This document shows positions 43,715 to 44,257 of a stretch of 44,257 nucleotides of DNA, in pieces. How positions within the stretch are numbered: the stretch's first letter is position 1; the number at the start of each line of letters is the position of its first letter. A program made the position numbers and the translations under genes. The DNA is from Anaerolineales bacterium (GTDB lineage: Bacteria; Chloroflexota; Anaerolineae; Anaerolineales; Villigracilaceae): the NCBI GenBank assembly GCA_016928525.1, contig JAFGKO010000046.1, forward strand, positions 1 through 44,257. The letters run 5' to 3'. A model generated the notes under the pieces. The model had not been told where the DNA came from and did not search any database. It was given only the letters and a program-made list of their open reading frames with translations.

Positions 43715-43749
43715 GGTCTGACATGTAAGACTACTCAGACCTGTCAGAC
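43715..43749. repeat. Short inverted repeat downstream of sucD
   Basis: GTCTGACA (43716-43723) is exactly complementary to TGTCAGAC (43742-43749), and GGTCTG (43715-43720) also to CAGACC (43736-43741). The two overlapping pairings could form alternative hairpins in the sucD 3' untranslated region. No T run follows on the minus strand, so it may be a small repeat or an RNA-stabilising structure, not a terminator. Confidence 0.4.
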
Positions 43750-43756
43750 TTTAGGA

Positions 43757-44257
43757 CTACTTTAGAAGTGTTGGAATTTCCTCCGGATGTTTTGCCACAC
43801 GTACACCAGCAGCTTCGAGCGCCCTGATCTTATCAGCAGCCGTGCCTGCGCCGCCCTCGATGATCGCGCCTGCATGTCCCATGCGCTTACCGGGAGGCGC
43901 AGTCTGCCCGGCGATGAAGCTGGCCACCGGCTTGGTCATTTTGGCTGAAATATATTCTGCGGCCTTCTCTTCGTCTGTGCCGCCGATCTCGCCGATCACA
44001 ATGACCTTCTCGGTCTGCGGATCGTACTCGAACATTTCCAGCACGTCGATGAAGTTCGTACCGTTGACCGGGTCGCCACCAATGCCCACGCAGGTCGAGG
44101 CGCCCATCCCCAGGTTCTTCATCGCGTACAGCACTTCGTATGTCAATGTGCCGGAGCGCGAAACCACGCCCACGTTGCCTGGGATGGCAATATCCCCGGG
44201 GATGATGCCCACTTTCGCCTCGCTGGGGGTCAACAGACCGGGACAATTCGGGCCGAC
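43757..44257 (-). CDS. sucD: Succinyl-CoA ligase alpha subunit, C-terminal part (runs off the window)
   Basis: The last 166 residues of SucD, the CoA-binding subunit of succinyl-CoA synthetase in the citric acid cycle. The reading frame is open through the right edge, where it reads VGPNCPGLL, the strand ahead of the ligase domain. Visible marks are [55 protein letters not shown], and [11 protein letters not shown] with the phosphohistidine that carries the phosphoryl group in catalysis. The gene ends normally near [20 protein letters not shown]. The usual partner sucC is not in the window. It is convergent with the acyl carrier protein gene. Confidence 0.96.
   Translation of the reverse strand, partial: VGPNCPGLLTPSEAKVGIIPGDIAIPGNVGVVSRSGTLTYEVLYAMKNLGMGASTCVGIGGDPVNGTNFIDVLEMFEYDPQTEKVIVIGEIGGTDEEKAAEYISAKMTKPVASFIAGQTAPPGKRMGHAGAIIEGGAGTAADKIRALEAAGVRVAKHPEEIPTLLK

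Noticed and set aside
1..44257. CRISPR arrays, rRNA, transposases, prophage genes or a replication origin.
   Set aside because: No regularly spaced direct repeats, rRNA segments, transposase or integrase frames, or DnaA-box clusters were seen on either strand.

Overview
The window reads as a piece of a bacterial chromosome, most likely Chloroflexota (Anaerolineae-like). This is an inference from three things: the mass of GAF-domain signalling proteins, TrmFO next to HflX, and two families of small palindromic repeats I associate with such genomes. There is no rRNA, CRISPR array, phage or insertion sequence. One tRNA gene, tRNA-Gly(CCC), is present.

Layout. (1) 1-4073, minus: trmFO, an M28 peptidase, a soluble histidine kinase and the 5' part of hflX. 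(2) 4140-9105, plus: a compact three-gene phosphorelay made of a GAF-rich kinase, a REC-GAF-kinase and a winged-helix response regulator. (3) 9134-35237, minus: about 26 kb of co-oriented, nearly gapless genes. In transcription order they are two stand-alone receivers, nine GAF-containing sensors without any catalytic output domain, an orphan ParA ATPase, a 1264-residue hybrid kinase with two receivers, a threonine synthase fused to a receiver domain, and an EamA-type exporter. (4) 35332-35483: tRNA-Gly with its own promoter and terminator. (5) 35488-39610, minus: an ABC-2 exporter (ATPase and two permeases), a polyprenyl diphosphate synthase and a small anchored protein, preceded by a promoter with an 18-bp palindrome. 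(6) 39664-42039, minus: HAD phosphatase, a secreted papain-like peptidase, a decapitated gene remnant, and a two-gene module (114-aa protein plus DUF5674). (7) 42099-44257: type 2 isopentenyl-diphosphate isomerase (minus), an acyl carrier protein with a textbook promoter (plus), a composite palindromic repeat, and the C-terminal part of sucD (minus).

The candidate undescribed system is region 3. The nine sensors share one plan: an input (dCache-HAMP, a 6-TM module, a 6-TM-HAMP module, or soluble GAFs), then a full GAF in eight of them, then in most a half-size GAF, and in all nine a conserved C-terminal tail of about 50 residues. None has a kinase, cyclase or chemotaxis output. The two membrane types alternate as if a two-gene cassette had been duplicated in tandem. 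The only kinase in the run is the hybrid kinase, against five receiver domains, one of them fused to a biosynthetic enzyme. My working model is a spatially organised membrane sensor array, positioned by ParA. It would feed one hybrid kinase, with output through diffusible receivers and a receiver-controlled threonine synthase and exporter. One dCache sensor partly matches the amino-acid-binding signature, which would fit an amino-acid-related stimulus. The gene content and order are read from the sequence; the circuit is inference.
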